From NCBI GenBank assembly GCA_023228465.1, contig JALOBC010000016.1:1-64000 (forward strand): a stretch of 64,000 bases of DNA, written 5' to 3'. A model generated the notes under the pieces. It saw only the letters and a program-made list of their open reading frames with translations. It had not been told where the DNA came from and searched no databases. Every line of letters starts with the position of its first letter. The first letter of the stretch is position 1. Source of the stretch: Dokdonella sp. Its GTDB lineage: Bacteria > Pseudomonadota > Gammaproteobacteria > Xanthomonadales > Rhodanobacteraceae. A program made the translations under genes and the position numbers. Of this stretch, positions 34,916-45,099 are shown one piece after another.

Positions 34916-36823
34916 TCACTTGGCCGGGGGCGCAGCCTCCTTCCTGGCCTTGTCGAACACGCGCTCGACGGCCGCCTGGGTCATCGGGTGGTAGCCGGCC
35001 TTGGCCTTGGCATACACGGCCTCGGCGTATTCCAGCCCGCCCGGGACCTTCACGAAGGCCTTGTAGAGCGGGATGGTGAGGTAGAGCCGCCCGATGCGGA
35101 TCATGTGCTCGGCGGCGGCCTTCCACACGTCCTTGTCGCCGCCGGTGATGGCGTGGCTGTACCAGCGCATGCCGATTTCCGCGTTCGGCGTGCCGGTGAG
35201 CTTGAAGGCCGCATCCAGGGCCTTGAGCTTGTCCAGCGGCGTCACCTCCGGCAGGCCGTCGAGGAAGTACATCCATTCCTGCGTGTTCCACGCGCGCGTG
35301 TCGGGCTTGCCGGCTGCGTCATGCGCAGGGAAGCGCGTGTCGATGTCGGCGGCCGGCAACTTGCCTTCGAGGAAGGCGGTGCGCTGCTGGTCGATCTGGT
35401 CGAACTGCGGCGAATCCGGCAGCGGCGCATCCTTGGGAATGCCGGTGCCGTACACCCATGTCTTCACCTCTTCCATGCTCACCTTGCCGGGGTGCTTGTC
35501 GATGAGCTGGGCCTTGAGATAGGCCAGCATCTCCTCGGTGGTGATGCTCTGGAAGGCGAAATGGTCGAAATAGGCACGCAGGTAGGGATCGAACACCGCG
35601 CGTCCGAAACGCTGTTCGAGGAAGCGCAGGAACCAGGAACCCTTGTCGTAGGCGACGTCCGAGAGGTTGTCGTCGGCGCCGACCGCGCGCGGCTCGGGCG
35701 CCAGGCGCTGGCCGTTCTCCGGCATGCTGCCGATTTCCTTCTGCAGCGCCCGCGCCGCCAGCAGGGCTTCCTCGTTGGCCAGCGCCTTGCCGTACAGGGC
35801 TTCGGTGATGCGGCCCTGCACGTAGGTGGTGAAGCCTTCGTTGAGCCAGATGTCGCGCCAGCTGGCGTTGGTGACCAGGTTGCCGGACCAGGAATGGGCC
35901 AGCTCATGGGCGATCAGCGACACCAGGCTCTTGTCGCCGACCAGCACGGTGGGCGTGGCGAAGGTCATGTTGGGGTTTTCCATGCCGCCGTAGGGGAACG
36001 ACGGCGGCAGCACGAGGATGTCGTAGCGGCCCCAGCGATAGGGGCCGTAGAGCTTCTCGGCGGCATCGATCATCTTTTCCGTGTCGGCGAACTCGCTGGC
36101 GGCGCGGGCGACCACACTCGGCTCGGCATAGACGGCCGTGCGCGGGCCGGTCTCCTTTACCGCCAGCTCACCGGCGGCCACCGCCATCAGGTAGGACGGG
36201 ATCGGATGGGGCTGGTCGAAGCTGAAATCCCCGTCCAGCGGGTGCCTGGCATCATTCAGCGCGCTCATCACCACGCGCAGGCCCTTGGGCGCGCTGACGT
36301 GGGCCTTGTAGGTGAAGCGGATCGCCGGGCTGTCCTGCAGCGGCACCCAGGAGCGCGCGTGGATGGACTGCGACTGGGAGAACATGAACGGCTGCTTGCG
36401 ATCGGCGGTCTGCGCGGCCGTGAGCCATTGCAGGCCTGAAGCCTTGGGCGACGTGGTGTAGGAAATGCGCACCTTCGCCGGGCGCTGCGGCGCCTGGATG
36501 GTGAGCTTGCTGCCGAGCTGGTCGTCGCGCGTGGCCAGGGCGAACTCGAGCGCGCGCGCCTTGCCGTCGGCGTCAAGCGCGCTGATCTTGTCGATCGCCA
36601 GGTCGCGCGTATCGAGCACCAGGGTCCTGGCTGCCGCGTCCTTCCACTGCAGGCTGAGCGTGGCGTCGCCGCGCAGCTCCTTCCTGGCGAAATCCATCAC
36701 CAGGTCCAGGTCCAGGTGCTTCACCACGACCTTGTCGGGTTCGGCATAGGACAGGGGATCGGCGGCGCGCGTCGTGAGCGGAACGGCGACGATGGCGATG
36801 GCAAGCAGGGGCAGGAAGTGCAT
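34916..36823 (-). CDS. Exported M1-family zinc aminopeptidase
   Basis: A 635-residue peptidase with a Sec signal peptide ([20 protein letters not shown]). The zinc site is HELAH (306-310) with the third ligand Glu329 in LNEGFTTY, the M1 HEXXH-18-E pattern. The exopeptidase motif GGMEN occurs just before. The C-terminal helical domain (from about 480) resembles leukotriene A4 hydrolase/aminopeptidase B relatives. It should remove N-terminal residues from peptides in the periplasm. The ATG at 36823 is fixed by GGAG 7 bases upstream. Divergent from xth. Confidence 0.95.
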   Translation of the reverse strand: MHFLPLLAIAIVAVPLTTRAADPLSYAEPDKVVVKHLDLDLVMDFARKELRGDATLSLQWKDAAARTLVLDTRDLAIDKISALDADGKARALEFALATRDDQLGSKLTIQAPQRPAKVRISYTTSPKASGLQWLTAAQTADRKQPFMFSQSQSIHARSWVPLQDSPAIRFTYKAHVSAPKGLRVVMSALNDARHPLDGDFSFDQPHPIPSYLMAVAAGELAVKETGPRTAVYAEPSVVARAASEFADTEKMIDAAEKLYGPYRWGRYDILVLPPSFPYGGMENPNMTFATPTVLVGDKSLVSLIAHELAHSWSGNLVTNASWRDIWLNEGFTTYVQGRITEALYGKALANEEALLAARALQKEIGSMPENGQRLAPEPRAVGADDNLSDVAYDKGSWFLRFLEQRFGRAVFDPYLRAYFDHFAFQSITTEEMLAYLKAQLIDKHPGKVSMEEVKTWVYGTGIPKDAPLPDSPQFDQIDQQRTAFLEGKLPAADIDTRFPAHDAAGKPDTRAWNTQEWMYFLDGLPEVTPLDKLKALDAAFKLTGTPNAEIGMRWYSHAITGGDKDVWKAAAEHMIRIGRLYLTIPLYKAFVKVPGGLEYAEAVYAKAKAGYHPMTQAAVERVFDKARKEAAPPAK

Positions 36824-36937
36824 GGGTTGCTCCGGAACCACGGAAAGGACCGAGTATGCCACCGGCCCCGCCTGGCCACAGTGCCGAAAGGGCCGTGCCG
36901 GGCGGGCGCGCTTGAGTTCATCCTGGCACTACCCCAC

Positions 36938-36943
36938 TACAAT
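36938..36943 (+). promoter_or_regulatory. -10 element for a possibly leaderless xth transcript
   Basis: TACAAT ends 6 bases before the xth ATG, so transcription would begin at or next to the start codon. No Shine-Dalgarno sequence lies between. TTGAGT at 36912-36917 is a possible but too distant -35 (20 bp). Confidence 0.4.
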
Positions 36944-36949
36944 GAGCCC

Positions 36950-37723
36950 ATGAAGATCGCCAGCTGGAACGTCAATTCGCTCAACGTGCGCCTGCCGCAT
37001 GTGCAGCGCTGGTGCGCGCAGGCGGCGCCGGACGTGCTGGCGCTGCAGGAAACCAAGCTGGAGGATGCGAGGTTCCCTGTCGAGGCACTGGCGCAGGCCG
37101 GCTATCACGCGGTCTTCTCCGGCCAGAAGACCTACAACGGCGTGGCCATCCTGGCGCGCGAACCGCCCGCCGACGTCGTCGCTGACGTGCCCGGTTACGC
37201 GGATCCGCAGCGGCGCGTGCTGGCCGCCACGGTGGGCGGCGTGCGGGTGGTGAACCTGTACGTGGTCAATGGCCAGGCGGTCGGCTCGGAGAAGTTCGCC
37301 TACAAGCTGGACTGGCTGGCGCGCGTAACCGACTGGCTGGCCGCCGAGCTCGCCCGCCACGCGCGGATGGTGGTGCTCGGGGACTTCAACATCGCGCCCG
37401 AGGACCGCGACGTGCACGACCCGGAAGCCTGGCGCGAGCAGATCCTGTGCTCCACGCCCGAGCGCGAGGCGCTGGCGCGGATGCTCGACCTGGGCCTGGT
37501 CGACAGTTTCCGCCTGTTCAACGCCGACCCCGGACACTACAGCTGGTGGGACTACCGCCAGGCCGCGTTCCGTCGCAACCTCGGCCTGCGCATCGACCTG
37601 GTACTCGCCAGCACCGCGCTGCAGGCGCACTGCCGCGCCGCCTCGATCGATCGCGAGCCGCGCGGCTGGGAGCGCGCCTCGGATCACACCCCCGTGATAC
37701 TGGAGCTGCATGATGGCCATTGA
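36950..37723 (+). CDS. xth: Exodeoxyribonuclease III (AP endonuclease)
   Basis: A 257-residue Mg-dependent AP endonuclease/3' exonuclease in base excision repair. ExoIII motifs in order: [12 protein letters not shown] (Asn7), ALQETKLED (Glu34), [31 protein letters not shown] (catalytic Asp/Asn), [20 protein letters not shown], and [10 protein letters not shown] (catalytic His). No Shine-Dalgarno sequence; a TACAAT -10 sits 6 bases upstream, which suggests a leaderless message. The 3' end overlaps the UPF0149 gene by 14 bp. Confidence 0.95.
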   Translation: MKIASWNVNSLNVRLPHVQRWCAQAAPDVLALQETKLEDARFPVEALAQAGYHAVFSGQKTYNGVAILAREPPADVVADVPGYADPQRRVLAATVGGVRVVNLYVVNGQAVGSEKFAYKLDWLARVTDWLAAELARHARMVVLGDFNIAPEDRDVHDPEAWREQILCSTPEREALARMLDLGLVDSFRLFNADPGHYSWWDYRQAAFRRNLGLRIDLVLASTALQAHCRAASIDREPRGWERASDHTPVILELHDGH

Positions 37724-38372
37724 CTGGACCGAATCACCCAGCGACAGCGAACTCGAGGAACTCGACCAGTTCCTGCGCGCGCGGGCCGGCGATGACGACC
37801 TCCTGCTCGATGGCGTGCACGGCCTGCTGACGGCGCTGGCCATCGGACCGCAGGCGGCCGCGCCCGAGGAGTGGTTGCCCGAGGTGCTGCACGAGCCCTT
37901 CACTGATCCGGTCGAGGGCGAGCGCGTGCTCGGCCTGCTGGCGCGCCTGAACGATGCCATCCGGCCGGAACTGGAAACCGGCGCCTATGAGCCGATCCTC
38001 GGCGAGCTCGATACGGACGACGGATCGACGGTGTTCAGTGCGCGTGGCTGGTGCGAAGGCTTCACCCGCGGCATCGACCTGCGCGCGCCGGCCTGGGAGG
38101 CTCGCCTGGGCGAGGACTCCGACCTGATGCAACTGCTCGGGCCGATCATCGCGCTGGCCATCGACGATGGCGTGTTCGAGGCCAGCGGCGAATTCGAACC
38201 GCTGGGCGATGAGGACTACGAAGACTGCCTGGCGCGGATTCCGCACGCCGTGGCGGCGGTGGCCGATTACTGGCACGCCCATCCGCTCGACCCCGACGAG
38301 CGCGAGGCCGCGGACAAGGCCGGCAAGGCGCAGCGGCCGCCGCGCCGGCGTGGCGGCCACTGGGTGCACTGA
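37710..38372 (+). CDS. UPF0149 (YecA/YgfB) family protein
   Basis: A 220-residue acidic protein of the YgfB/YecA family. Family-like parts are [44 protein letters not shown] and the C-terminal [12 protein letters not shown]. The SEC-C type metal-binding tail of YecA is absent; the end is instead [11 protein letters not shown]. Function unknown. It begins at ATGATG inside the 3' end of xth with GGAG 5 bases upstream, so it is co-translated with xth. Confidence 0.88.
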   Translation: MMAIDWTESPSDSELEELDQFLRARAGDDDLLLDGVHGLLTALAIGPQAAAPEEWLPEVLHEPFTDPVEGERVLGLLARLNDAIRPELETGAYEPILGELDTDDGSTVFSARGWCEGFTRGIDLRAPAWEARLGEDSDLMQLLGPIIALAIDDGVFEASGEFEPLGDEDYEDCLARIPHAVAAVADYWHAHPLDPDEREAADKAGKAQRPPRRRGGHWVH

Positions 38373-38547
38373 GCGGGGCCCGGGCGGCCGAGAGCCGACG
38401 CTGCGCCAGCGCGTTCGCCGCCGGGCGGCGGACCGGCCGTGGGAAGCTCCAGCGTTCACCCTGACCGATCACAGCGTTCACCCGCGCGCGCTTGTCCGGC
38501 CCGGCCGGCGGGCGCATCTTGTGGGCATCCCAGACGGAGGTTGCTGC

Positions 38548-39408
38548 ATGTCCATGACCACCCTGCTTCGCGAACGCGACGTGCGCACCATCGTGCGCGG
38601 CCAGCCGACTTCGGATGGCGCCGGCGTCAAGCTCAGCCGCGTGATCGGCCAGCGCGCGCTCGACATGCTCGATCCGTTCCTGCTGCTGGACGAATTCCGC
38701 TCCGAAAGTGCCGACGACTACATCGCCGGCTTCCCCAGCCATCCGCATCGCGGATTCGAAACGGTCACCTACATGCTGGCCGGGCGCATGCGCCACGGCG
38801 ACAACCAGGGCAACTCCGGGCTGCTTACGCCCGGCAGCGTGCAATGGATGACCGCCGGCCGCGGCATCGTGCATTCGGAGATGCCCGAGCAGGAAGATGG
38901 CCTGATGTGGGGCTTCCAGCTGTGGGTCAACCTGCCGGCAGCCGACAAGATGAGCGCGCCGCGCTATCAGGACATCGCCCCGGAACGCATCCCCGTGGTG
39001 GACCGGGGCGAGGGCGCGCGCGTGCGCGTGATCGCCGGCCGCTTCGCTGATGCGACCGGGCCGGTGTCGGGCATCGCGGTCGATCCGGTCTACCTCGACA
39101 TCGAACTGGCGGCCGGGGCCGCACTGTCGGTGCCGCTGCCGGACAGCCACAACGCGTTCGCCTATGTCTTTGCCGGAGAAGCGGAACTCGGCGGGCGCGA
39201 GGCGCGCCGGCGGGTTGCGCGTGGCGAACTCGCAGTGCTGGGGGAAGGCGAGGTCGTGGCGATGCGCGGCGGCGATGAGGGCGCGCGCCTGATCCTGGTC
39301 GCCGGCCAGCCGCTGGGCGAACCGGTCGCGCGTTACGGCCCGTTCGTCATGAACACGCAGGCGGAAATCGTGCAGGCGGTGGAGGATTTCCGCAGCGGCA
39401 GGTTCTGA
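38548..39408 (+). CDS. Pirin family protein
   Basis: A 286-residue bicupin of the pirin family. The metal-binding N-cupin motif is visible as FPSHPHRGFETVTYMLAGRMRHGDNQGN in part (His, His, His), completed by the Glu in VHSEMPEQ; GSVQWMTAGRGI is also typical. Relatives such as YhhW act as quercetin dioxygenases in vitro; the natural role is unclear. GGAGG about 7 bases before the ATG. Convergent with the DPP IV-type gene. Confidence 0.94.
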   Translation: MSMTTLLRERDVRTIVRGQPTSDGAGVKLSRVIGQRALDMLDPFLLLDEFRSESADDYIAGFPSHPHRGFETVTYMLAGRMRHGDNQGNSGLLTPGSVQWMTAGRGIVHSEMPEQEDGLMWGFQLWVNLPAADKMSAPRYQDIAPERIPVVDRGEGARVRVIAGRFADATGPVSGIAVDPVYLDIELAAGAALSVPLPDSHNAFAYVFAGEAELGGREARRRVARGELAVLGEGEVVAMRGGDEGARLILVAGQPLGEPVARYGPFVMNTQAEIVQAVEDFRSGRF

Positions 39409-39463
39409 TGCCGGGGAATCACGGCTGCGGGCGGACCGGCAGTCCGGCCTGACCGTCAGCAAT

Positions 39464-39495
39464 TGCCGGATCCTGCCCTGGGTCGGGATCCGGCA
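39464..39495. terminator. Perfect 10-bp hairpin between convergent genes
   Basis: TGCCGGATCC and GGATCCGGCA are separated by 12 bases, between the ends of the pirin and peptidase genes. Probably a shared 3'-end structure; there is no T-run. Confidence 0.45.
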
Positions 39496-39543
39496 TCACA
39501 TTGGAGCCGCGATGGAACGGCGCGCCGGCGCTTTTGCGCCGCT

Positions 39544-41793
39544 TCACGGCTGCCCCAGTGCGCTGGCGGGTGCGGCGGGTGCGAACCTGCCGGCGAAGAA
39601 CTCTGCCACCAGGGTATGCACATGGGTCTTGAGCGCCGGCGTGGACAGGCCATGACGGGCGCCTGGATAGGCCATCAGGCGAAACTGCGTGCCTTGCTCC
39701 TGCAGCCTGACCATGAGTTCGGTGGAGTGGGCGAACAGCACGTTGTCATCGGCCATGCCATGGATCAGCAACAGCTTGTCCGAAGGGATGGCCGCGACCC
39801 ACTTCAACACCCCTGAAGCCGCATAGCCGTCCGGGTTGGCACCTGGCATTCCGAGGAAGCGTTCGGTGTAGTGGGTGTCGTAGAGCGCCCAGTCGGTGAC
39901 CGGTGCCACTGCCGCGCCGGCGGCGAAGGCATCGCTCCTGGCCAGCAGCATCAGGGTCTGATAGCCGCCGTAACTCCAGCCGAACGCGCCGATGCGCGCG
40001 CCGTCCACCCAGGGCCGGGCCTTGAGCCAGGCGACGCCGGCGAGCTGGTCGGCGACTTCGGCCTTGCCGAGCTGGCCGAAGATGGCGTCGGAGAAGCGGC
40101 GCCCGCGCCGTGGCGTGCCGCGGTTGTCCAGCGCGAACACCACGTAGCCCTGCTGGGCCATGTACTGCTCGAAATGATTGCCCCAGGCGCGGGTGACGTA
40201 CTGGCGGCCAGGGCCGCCGTACCAGGTCATGAACACCGGGTAGCGCCGGGTCGGTTCGAAGCCGGCCGGCTTGAGCAGGCGGTAGTGCAGCGCCTGGCCG
40301 TCTTCGCTGGCGAGGGTGCCGAATTCGGGGGCGATCAGGGCATCACGATACGGCCAGTAGGGGTGCCCGGGCCTGAGCTCGTTGGCCTCGATCCAGGCAA
40401 TGCGGCGCCCGTCATTGCGGCGCAGCGACACCTGCGGCGGCGTGCCCGGATTGGAGAAGGTGTCGATCCACACGCTCGCGTCATCGGCGAACACGGCCGC
40501 GTGCCAGCCCGCCCCTTCGCTGATGCGCAGCGGCGCAGCGGCGTTGCTGCCGTCCAGCCGCACGGCATACACCTGCGCCTCCAGCACGTCGTCGCGATTG
40601 GCGGCGAAGTAGGCCAGGCCGGCCTTCTCGTCCAGCGCCAGCAGTGCGTCCACGTCGTAATCGCCGTGGGTCAGGCGGCGACGCGGCTGGCCATCCAGCC
40701 CGACCACCTGGAGCTGGCGGTAGCCGCTGCGCTCGGAGGCCCACACGAAGGCATCTTCGTCATGCAGGAAACGCAGGTCGTGGTGCAGGTTGATCCAGGT
40801 GTCGCTCGTCTCGGTCAGCAGGGGCGCGTGCTGCAGCGTGTGCACATCGACGGCGACCAGGTCGAGCCGCCGCTGGTCGCGGCTCTGGCGCTGGAAGGCC
40901 ACGCGCCTGCCATCAGGCAGCCAGTCCACGCGGGCGAGATAGATGTCCGGCTCGGCGCCCAGGTCGATCCAGCGCACGCGTCCGCCGGTGGGCTTGACCA
41001 GCCCGAGGCGCACCTTCACGTTTGGCCGTCCGGCGGAGGGATAGCGCTGCCGGACCACCACGGTGCGCGCGGCGTGGACCTCGCTGCGCTCGACCTCGTC
41101 CACGCCCGCTTCGTCGAACTGCTCGAAAGCGAGCATCGAATCGTCCGGCGCCCACCAGTAGCCGGTGCTGCGATCCATTTCCTCCTGGGCGACGAATTCG
41201 GCCTCGGCATTGTGCAGCGGGCCCCGGCCATCGCGGGTGAGGGCGCGACGCCGGCCAGTGCGCAGGTCGAGCACGATGAGGTTCTGGTCGGCGACCCAGG
41301 AGACATAGCGCCCGCGCGGCGACACCTTGGCGTCGATCACCTGCGTTCCAGGCGCGGTCAGGGCGCGCAGGCGCGCGTCTTCCCGGGCGCTGAAGTCATA
41401 CAGCCACAAGCGCTCGTCCAGGCCGAACAGCAGCTTCGTGCCGTCCGGCGCCCAGCGGTAGGACACGATGCCCTTGAGTTGGGCCGTGCGGGCGCGTTCG
41501 CGGCGCGCCTGCTCGAGCTCGGAAACCGGCCTTGCCTCGCCCAGCGCGGTGGAATCCACCAGGCGCGCACTGCGGCCCGTGGCGATCTCGTACTGCCACA
41601 GGTCGAGCTGGTTCTGGTCGTCCTCGCGCCCGCGCAGGAATGTCACGCGCTGACCATCGGGCGCGACCTCGAGCCCGCGCGGCGTCGGCCCGTCAAGACC
41701 CGGGTCGGCGAAGATGCGTTCGATGGTGAGACGTTCGGCCAGGGCGGTGTGTGAGAGGGAAAGCATCAGGATCGGCAGCAGCAGGACTCGCAT
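39544..41793 (-). CDS. Exported prolyl oligopeptidase (dipeptidyl-peptidase IV-like, S9)
   Basis: A 749-residue serine peptidase with signal peptide (MRVLLLPILMLSLSHTALA). The N-terminal beta-propeller fills about residues 30-500 (DPP IV-like MLAFEQFDEAGVDEVERSEV carries the Glu pair that holds the substrate N-terminus). The C-terminal alpha/beta hydrolase has GWSYGGY (nucleophile Ser607), HGMADDNVLF (Asp) and GARHGLS (His). It should release X-Pro dipeptides from peptides in the periplasm, matching the DPP IV known from Stenotrophomonas and Xanthomonas. The start at 41793 has GAGGA upstream. With the M1 aminopeptidase it points to a peptide-degrading lifestyle. Confidence 0.95.
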   Translation of the reverse strand: MRVLLLPILMLSLSHTALAERLTIERIFADPGLDGPTPRGLEVAPDGQRVTFLRGREDDQNQLDLWQYEIATGRSARLVDSTALGEARPVSELEQARRERARTAQLKGIVSYRWAPDGTKLLFGLDERLWLYDFSAREDARLRALTAPGTQVIDAKVSPRGRYVSWVADQNLIVLDLRTGRRRALTRDGRGPLHNAEAEFVAQEEMDRSTGYWWAPDDSMLAFEQFDEAGVDEVERSEVHAARTVVVRQRYPSAGRPNVKVRLGLVKPTGGRVRWIDLGAEPDIYLARVDWLPDGRRVAFQRQSRDQRRLDLVAVDVHTLQHAPLLTETSDTWINLHHDLRFLHDEDAFVWASERSGYRQLQVVGLDGQPRRRLTHGDYDVDALLALDEKAGLAYFAANRDDVLEAQVYAVRLDGSNAAAPLRISEGAGWHAAVFADDASVWIDTFSNPGTPPQVSLRRNDGRRIAWIEANELRPGHPYWPYRDALIAPEFGTLASEDGQALHYRLLKPAGFEPTRRYPVFMTWYGGPGRQYVTRAWGNHFEQYMAQQGYVVFALDNRGTPRRGRRFSDAIFGQLGKAEVADQLAGVAWLKARPWVDGARIGAFGWSYGGYQTLMLLARSDAFAAGAAVAPVTDWALYDTHYTERFLGMPGANPDGYAASGVLKWVAAIPSDKLLLIHGMADDNVLFAHSTELMVRLQEQGTQFRLMAYPGARHGLSTPALKTHVHTLVAEFFAGRFAPAAPASALGQP

Positions 41794-41963
41794 GGGTTCT
41801 TCCTCGAACGGAACGGGATTATCGACCATTGCCACGCGAACGTTCCGGTGGGGCCGGGAAGCGTCCCGGTCGGCATGCGCCCGAATTTCCTTGCGGCGGG
41901 CGTTGACCCCCTTTCGGAGAACGCGGACCATCGACCCCTGGACCCATCCGGAAAGGAGGCGCC

Positions 41964-42761
41964 ATGCGCCCGTGGATACCGGCACTCCTCGCGCTCGCGC
42001 TGCTCGGATGCAGTGCGACACAACCGGTGACGCGCAACGACGGCTCGAAGACACCGTTCATCACGGAAACGATGATCGAGGTGCCCGAGCAGGCCCGGAC
42101 CGGGCGCCTGCTCTGGTTCAACCGTGCGGGTACCGCGGGTGCGGGGGTCCAGGCGCGCTACCTGGTGCCCGAACTCCCCGATGTTCCGATCGACCTGTTC
42201 ATCTATCCGGCCGGACGCATGCCGGCGGATCGGGCACTGCAGCTTGGCGTCGAGGCCTTTCGCGCGTCGGTGGCCTATGCCGAAAGGCAGGGCTCCTACC
42301 ATGATGCGGTCATCCGGCCGCCGGCGCCGTTCGCAGTCGCGTGGGCCGATGGCACGCCGATCCCGGCGCGCAAGCTCACGCTCGAGATGAGCGACGAGGG
42401 CGGTGCGCTCCTCTCGCGCGCATGGATCGCCTACAAGCAGAACTACTGGTTCAAGCTGCGCATCACCGCCCCGCCTGCCCTGGCTGCGAAGCTCGATACG
42501 CAGGGTGATGTGCTCGCCCGGGACCTCTTCTCGCACTCGCAGGCCTTGAGCAAAGGGGCGTGCGGCGACGTGACCGTGACCATCGATCCGGACCAGCTCG
42601 AGTCGGCAGAGGCATTCATGGAAGCCGTGCTCGCTGCCGGAAAGGAGCTGGAACGCGATGGCTGCGCCGGCAACGAATATCCGCAGCCCACTCCAGGCTC
42701 CCGGAGTCTGCGTCTGCCGTTCCCGCCCGACGCCTGGGGTGACGCAGCCGAGGCCGGGTGA
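41964..42761 (+). CDS. Predicted lipoprotein, function unknown
   Basis: A 265-residue protein with a signal peptide ending in lipobox LLGC (Cys16). The mature domain is mixed alpha/beta, with segments LPDVPIDLFIYPAGRMPADRA and NYWFKLRITAPPALAAK and two further cysteines (KGACGDV, RDGCAGN) that could form a disulphide. Family not recognised. An excellent Shine-Dalgarno sequence (AAGGAGG) sets the start. Divergent from the DPP IV-type gene, 170 bp apart. Confidence 0.82.
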   Translation: MRPWIPALLALALLGCSATQPVTRNDGSKTPFITETMIEVPEQARTGRLLWFNRAGTAGAGVQARYLVPELPDVPIDLFIYPAGRMPADRALQLGVEAFRASVAYAERQGSYHDAVIRPPAPFAVAWADGTPIPARKLTLEMSDEGGALLSRAWIAYKQNYWFKLRITAPPALAAKLDTQGDVLARDLFSHSQALSKGACGDVTVTIDPDQLESAEAFMEAVLAAGKELERDGCAGNEYPQPTPGSRSLRLPFPPDAWGDAAEAG

Positions 42762-42926
42762 AGCCTTGCCGGAAACGTTAGCGAGACCAGGCGGACGTGG
42801 GGCTGGGCTGGGCTGGGCAGCGTTACGTCCGGATCGGGAACGCGCAAGGCCTCCCGGCCGCCAGGGGTTTCGCAGGACACTCGCCTCGCGCTAGGGTGGC
42901 GACCTGCGCCCTTCGAGACCCTTCAC

Positions 42927-43448
42927 GTGCGAGTGGTTGCCTGTCTGCTGGCCCTGGGCCTGTTGCTGGCCGCGACGCCGTGCATCGCCAAAGCGCCTGC
43001 CCTCGCCGAGGGAAACATCGCGCCAGAGCGCGTGGGAGAGGGCCGCGGCGTGGAGCCAATCTCACTTGCCGATGCACGCGGCAAGGTCATCGTGCTCAGC
43101 TTCTGGGCTTCGTGGTGCCCGCCCTGCCGCAAGGAGCTGCCGGTTCTCGAAAACATCCAGCGCGCCGCGGGAAAGGAGCAGTTGCTGGTCGTCGCCGTGA
43201 ACTACAAGGAGGAGGAGCGCCTGGTACGAAGGCTGGTCGGCAAGATGGGCGACGCGCAGATGACGTTCACGCGCGATGCGAATGGCACGCTTGCAAAGCG
43301 GTTCGGCCTCAAGGCCCTGCCGATGATGGTCCTGATCGACCGCGCGGGACGCATCGACACCATCCGCACGGGTTACAGCGAGGACGAGCTCGACAAGCTG
43401 CTCGACGCGCTCAACCGCCTGCTCGCCGAGCCGGTGCCCGAACCCTGA
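42927..43448 (+). CDS. Exported TlpA/ResA-like thioredoxin
   Basis: A 173-residue protein with a signal peptide ([19 protein letters not shown]) and a thioredoxin-fold domain containing WCPPC (Cys64-Cys67) and the cis-Pro segment [12 protein letters not shown]. It resembles TlpA/ResA periplasmic thiol reductants that maintain cysteines in cytochrome c or other exported proteins. No ccm or cytochrome gene is adjacent. The GTG start has a weak upstream context. Convergent with the GST gene. Confidence 0.88.
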   Translation: MRVVACLLALGLLLAATPCIAKAPALAEGNIAPERVGEGRGVEPISLADARGKVIVLSFWASWCPPCRKELPVLENIQRAAGKEQLLVVAVNYKEEERLVRRLVGKMGDAQMTFTRDANGTLAKRFGLKALPMMVLIDRAGRIDTIRTGYSEDELDKLLDALNRLLAEPVPEP

Positions 43449-43569
43449 TCGCCGACGGCCAGCAGAGGACTTCCCGCGAGCGCACTTCACCGCCTGGCGA
43501 GCGGAGCACCGCTTGCGCGCTCAGCAAAGGTCCTCGAGCGACGAGGCGATCACGCACGCTGTGCCGGTG

Positions 43570-44268
43570 TCAGCGCCGCGCGCCCTGTCCGAACAGGATC
43601 TTCCTTTCTTCCTCGCTCATCGGCTCGCCGGCGTCCGGGTCGACTTCAGCGGCACGCGCGTAGGCGCGCTGCGTGGCGGGGCGGGCAGCGATCGCCTCGC
43701 GCCAGCGGCGAACTTCCGGAAACGCCGAAAGGCCGATGGGCGCCTTGTCGTAGGCGTCGATCCAGGGATAGGCGGCCATGTCGGCGATGGTGTAGTGGGG
43801 GCCGGTGATGAACTCGCGTCCGGCAAGCTGGCGATCCAGCACGCCGAGCAGGCGCTCCACCTCCTTGCGGTAGCGCTCCTGCGCATACGGGATCGGTTCG
43901 GGCGCATAGACGTGGAAATGGCCATATTGCCCGGTCATCGGGCCGAGGCCGCCAACCTGCCAGAACAGCCACTCGTCGACCTCGATGCGCCCGCGCAGGT
44001 CGGTCGGGCAGAAGCGGCCGGTCTTGCCCGCCAGGTACTGCAGGATCGCTCCCGATTCGAACACGCTGATCGGCGCGCCGCCATCGGCGGGGGCCTGGTC
44101 GACGATCGCGGGCATCTTGTTGTTTGGCGAGATGGCCAGGAAGTCTTCCCGGAACTGGTCGCCCTTGCCGATATCGACCGGCTGGATGCGATAGTCGATC
44201 CCGGTCTCTTCGAGGAACAGGGTGATCTTGTGGCCGTTTGGCGTGGGCCAGTAGTAGAAGTCGATCAT
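43570..44268 (-). CDS. Nu-class glutathione S-transferase (YfcG-like disulphide reductase)
   Basis: A 232-residue cytoplasmic GST. The N-terminal domain starts [23 protein letters not shown] and contains [12 protein letters not shown] and [16 protein letters not shown] (glutathione site). The C-terminal helical domain has [18 protein letters not shown] and [12 protein letters not shown]. This is the YfcG/YghU pattern; those enzymes reduce disulphides with two bound glutathiones rather than conjugating. Divergent from fdxA across 150 bp. Confidence 0.94.
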   Translation of the reverse strand: MIDFYYWPTPNGHKITLFLEETGIDYRIQPVDIGKGDQFREDFLAISPNNKMPAIVDQAPADGGAPISVFESGAILQYLAGKTGRFCPTDLRGRIEVDEWLFWQVGGLGPMTGQYGHFHVYAPEPIPYAQERYRKEVERLLGVLDRQLAGREFITGPHYTIADMAAYPWIDAYDKAPIGLSAFPEVRRWREAIAARPATQRAYARAAEVDPDAGEPMSEEERKILFGQGARR

Positions 44269-44418
44269 GGCGCGCTCCGTGAAGGGGAATCCTGCAATGT
44301 TGGGGCCGGCACACGGTTCTCAAACCGTTGCAGGAAGGGCTTGACGTGGATCAGGATCGATGCAGGATGGTGGGTTCACAATCCCGGGTACGGCAACCCG
44401 TCAGCATCGGAGCGGGCA

Positions 44419-44742
44419 ATGACCCATGTGGTCACCGACAACTGCATCAAGTGCAAGTACACCGACTGCGTGGAAGTGTGTCCCGTGGACTGCTTCCACG
44501 AAGGCCCGAACTTCCTCGCCATCGATCCTGAGGAATGCATCGACTGCACCTTGTGCGTGCCGGAATGTCCGGCCGAAGCGATCTTCCCCGAGGACGACGT
44601 GCCGGCCGGCATGGAGCATTTCCTTGCCCTCAATGCCGAGCTGGCCCCGCAGTGGCCGGTGATCGCCGAACGTGCCGATCCGCCCGCCGATGCCGACGAG
44701 TGGAACGGCAAGCCGGACAAGTTGCCGCTGCTCGAACGCTGA
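44419..44742 (+). CDS. fdxA: Seven-iron ferredoxin FdxA ([3Fe-4S][4Fe-4S])
   Basis: A 107-residue ferredoxin with clusters formed by [20 protein letters not shown] and [17 protein letters not shown], the FdxA arrangement, followed by the family's C-terminal extension ([20 protein letters not shown]). Low-potential electron carrier; partner unknown here. Shine-Dalgarno GGAGCGGG just before the ATG. The upstream 150 bp contain a TTGACG that could be a -35, but I cannot pair it with a good -10. Confidence 0.96.
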   Translation: MTHVVTDNCIKCKYTDCVEVCPVDCFHEGPNFLAIDPEECIDCTLCVPECPAEAIFPEDDVPAGMEHFLALNAELAPQWPVIAERADPPADADEWNGKPDKLPLLER

Positions 44743-44887
44743 CGGTGGGCGAGTGGCGCATCGCGCCCGAAACCGGGCGCTGAAGCCGGCTGCACGCAGG
44801 TCGGCACGTGCCGCGCTTGCGGGCCTGCCTGGCGCGGCAAGGTTTTCACCGGTAGCGGGCAAGGTCGGCGAAATCGGAGGTGTCGAC

Positions 44888-45082
44888 ATGAAACACGCGA
44901 TTCACCAGCCGCTGAAGCAGCACCGGCCCCATGTGGCCGTGCGCCAGCCCCCGCGGCCGCCTGCCGCGGCCGCGCCGGGTAGCCGCGAAACACTGGAACG
45001 CGAGCGTCGGCTCGACGCCCTGCTCAGCGACAGTTTCCCGGCCAGCGATCCGCCCTGCTGGACGCTGGGCCGCAAATCCTGA
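44888..45082 (+). CDS. 64-residue protein with DSFPASDPP motif
   Basis: A small soluble protein. The N-terminal half is His/Gln/Pro-rich (MKHAIHQPLKQHRPHVAV), and the C-terminus RRLDALLSDSFPASDPPCW carries the (D/E)xFPASDPP motif that I know from many short uncharacterised proteobacterial proteins. GGAGG about 8 bases before the ATG, and 17 bp spacing to the AhpD-like gene, support a real, co-transcribed gene. Function unknown. Confidence 0.72.
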   Translation: MKHAIHQPLKQHRPHVAVRQPPRPPAAAAPGSRETLERERRLDALLSDSFPASDPPCWTLGRKS

Positions 45083-45099
45083 GTTCAACTGGAGGCTTC

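Noticed and set aside
42797..42825. Short tandem GGGCT repeats upstream of the TlpA-like gene
   Set aside because: Three units only, in a GC-rich spacer; no hairpin or phase-variable context.
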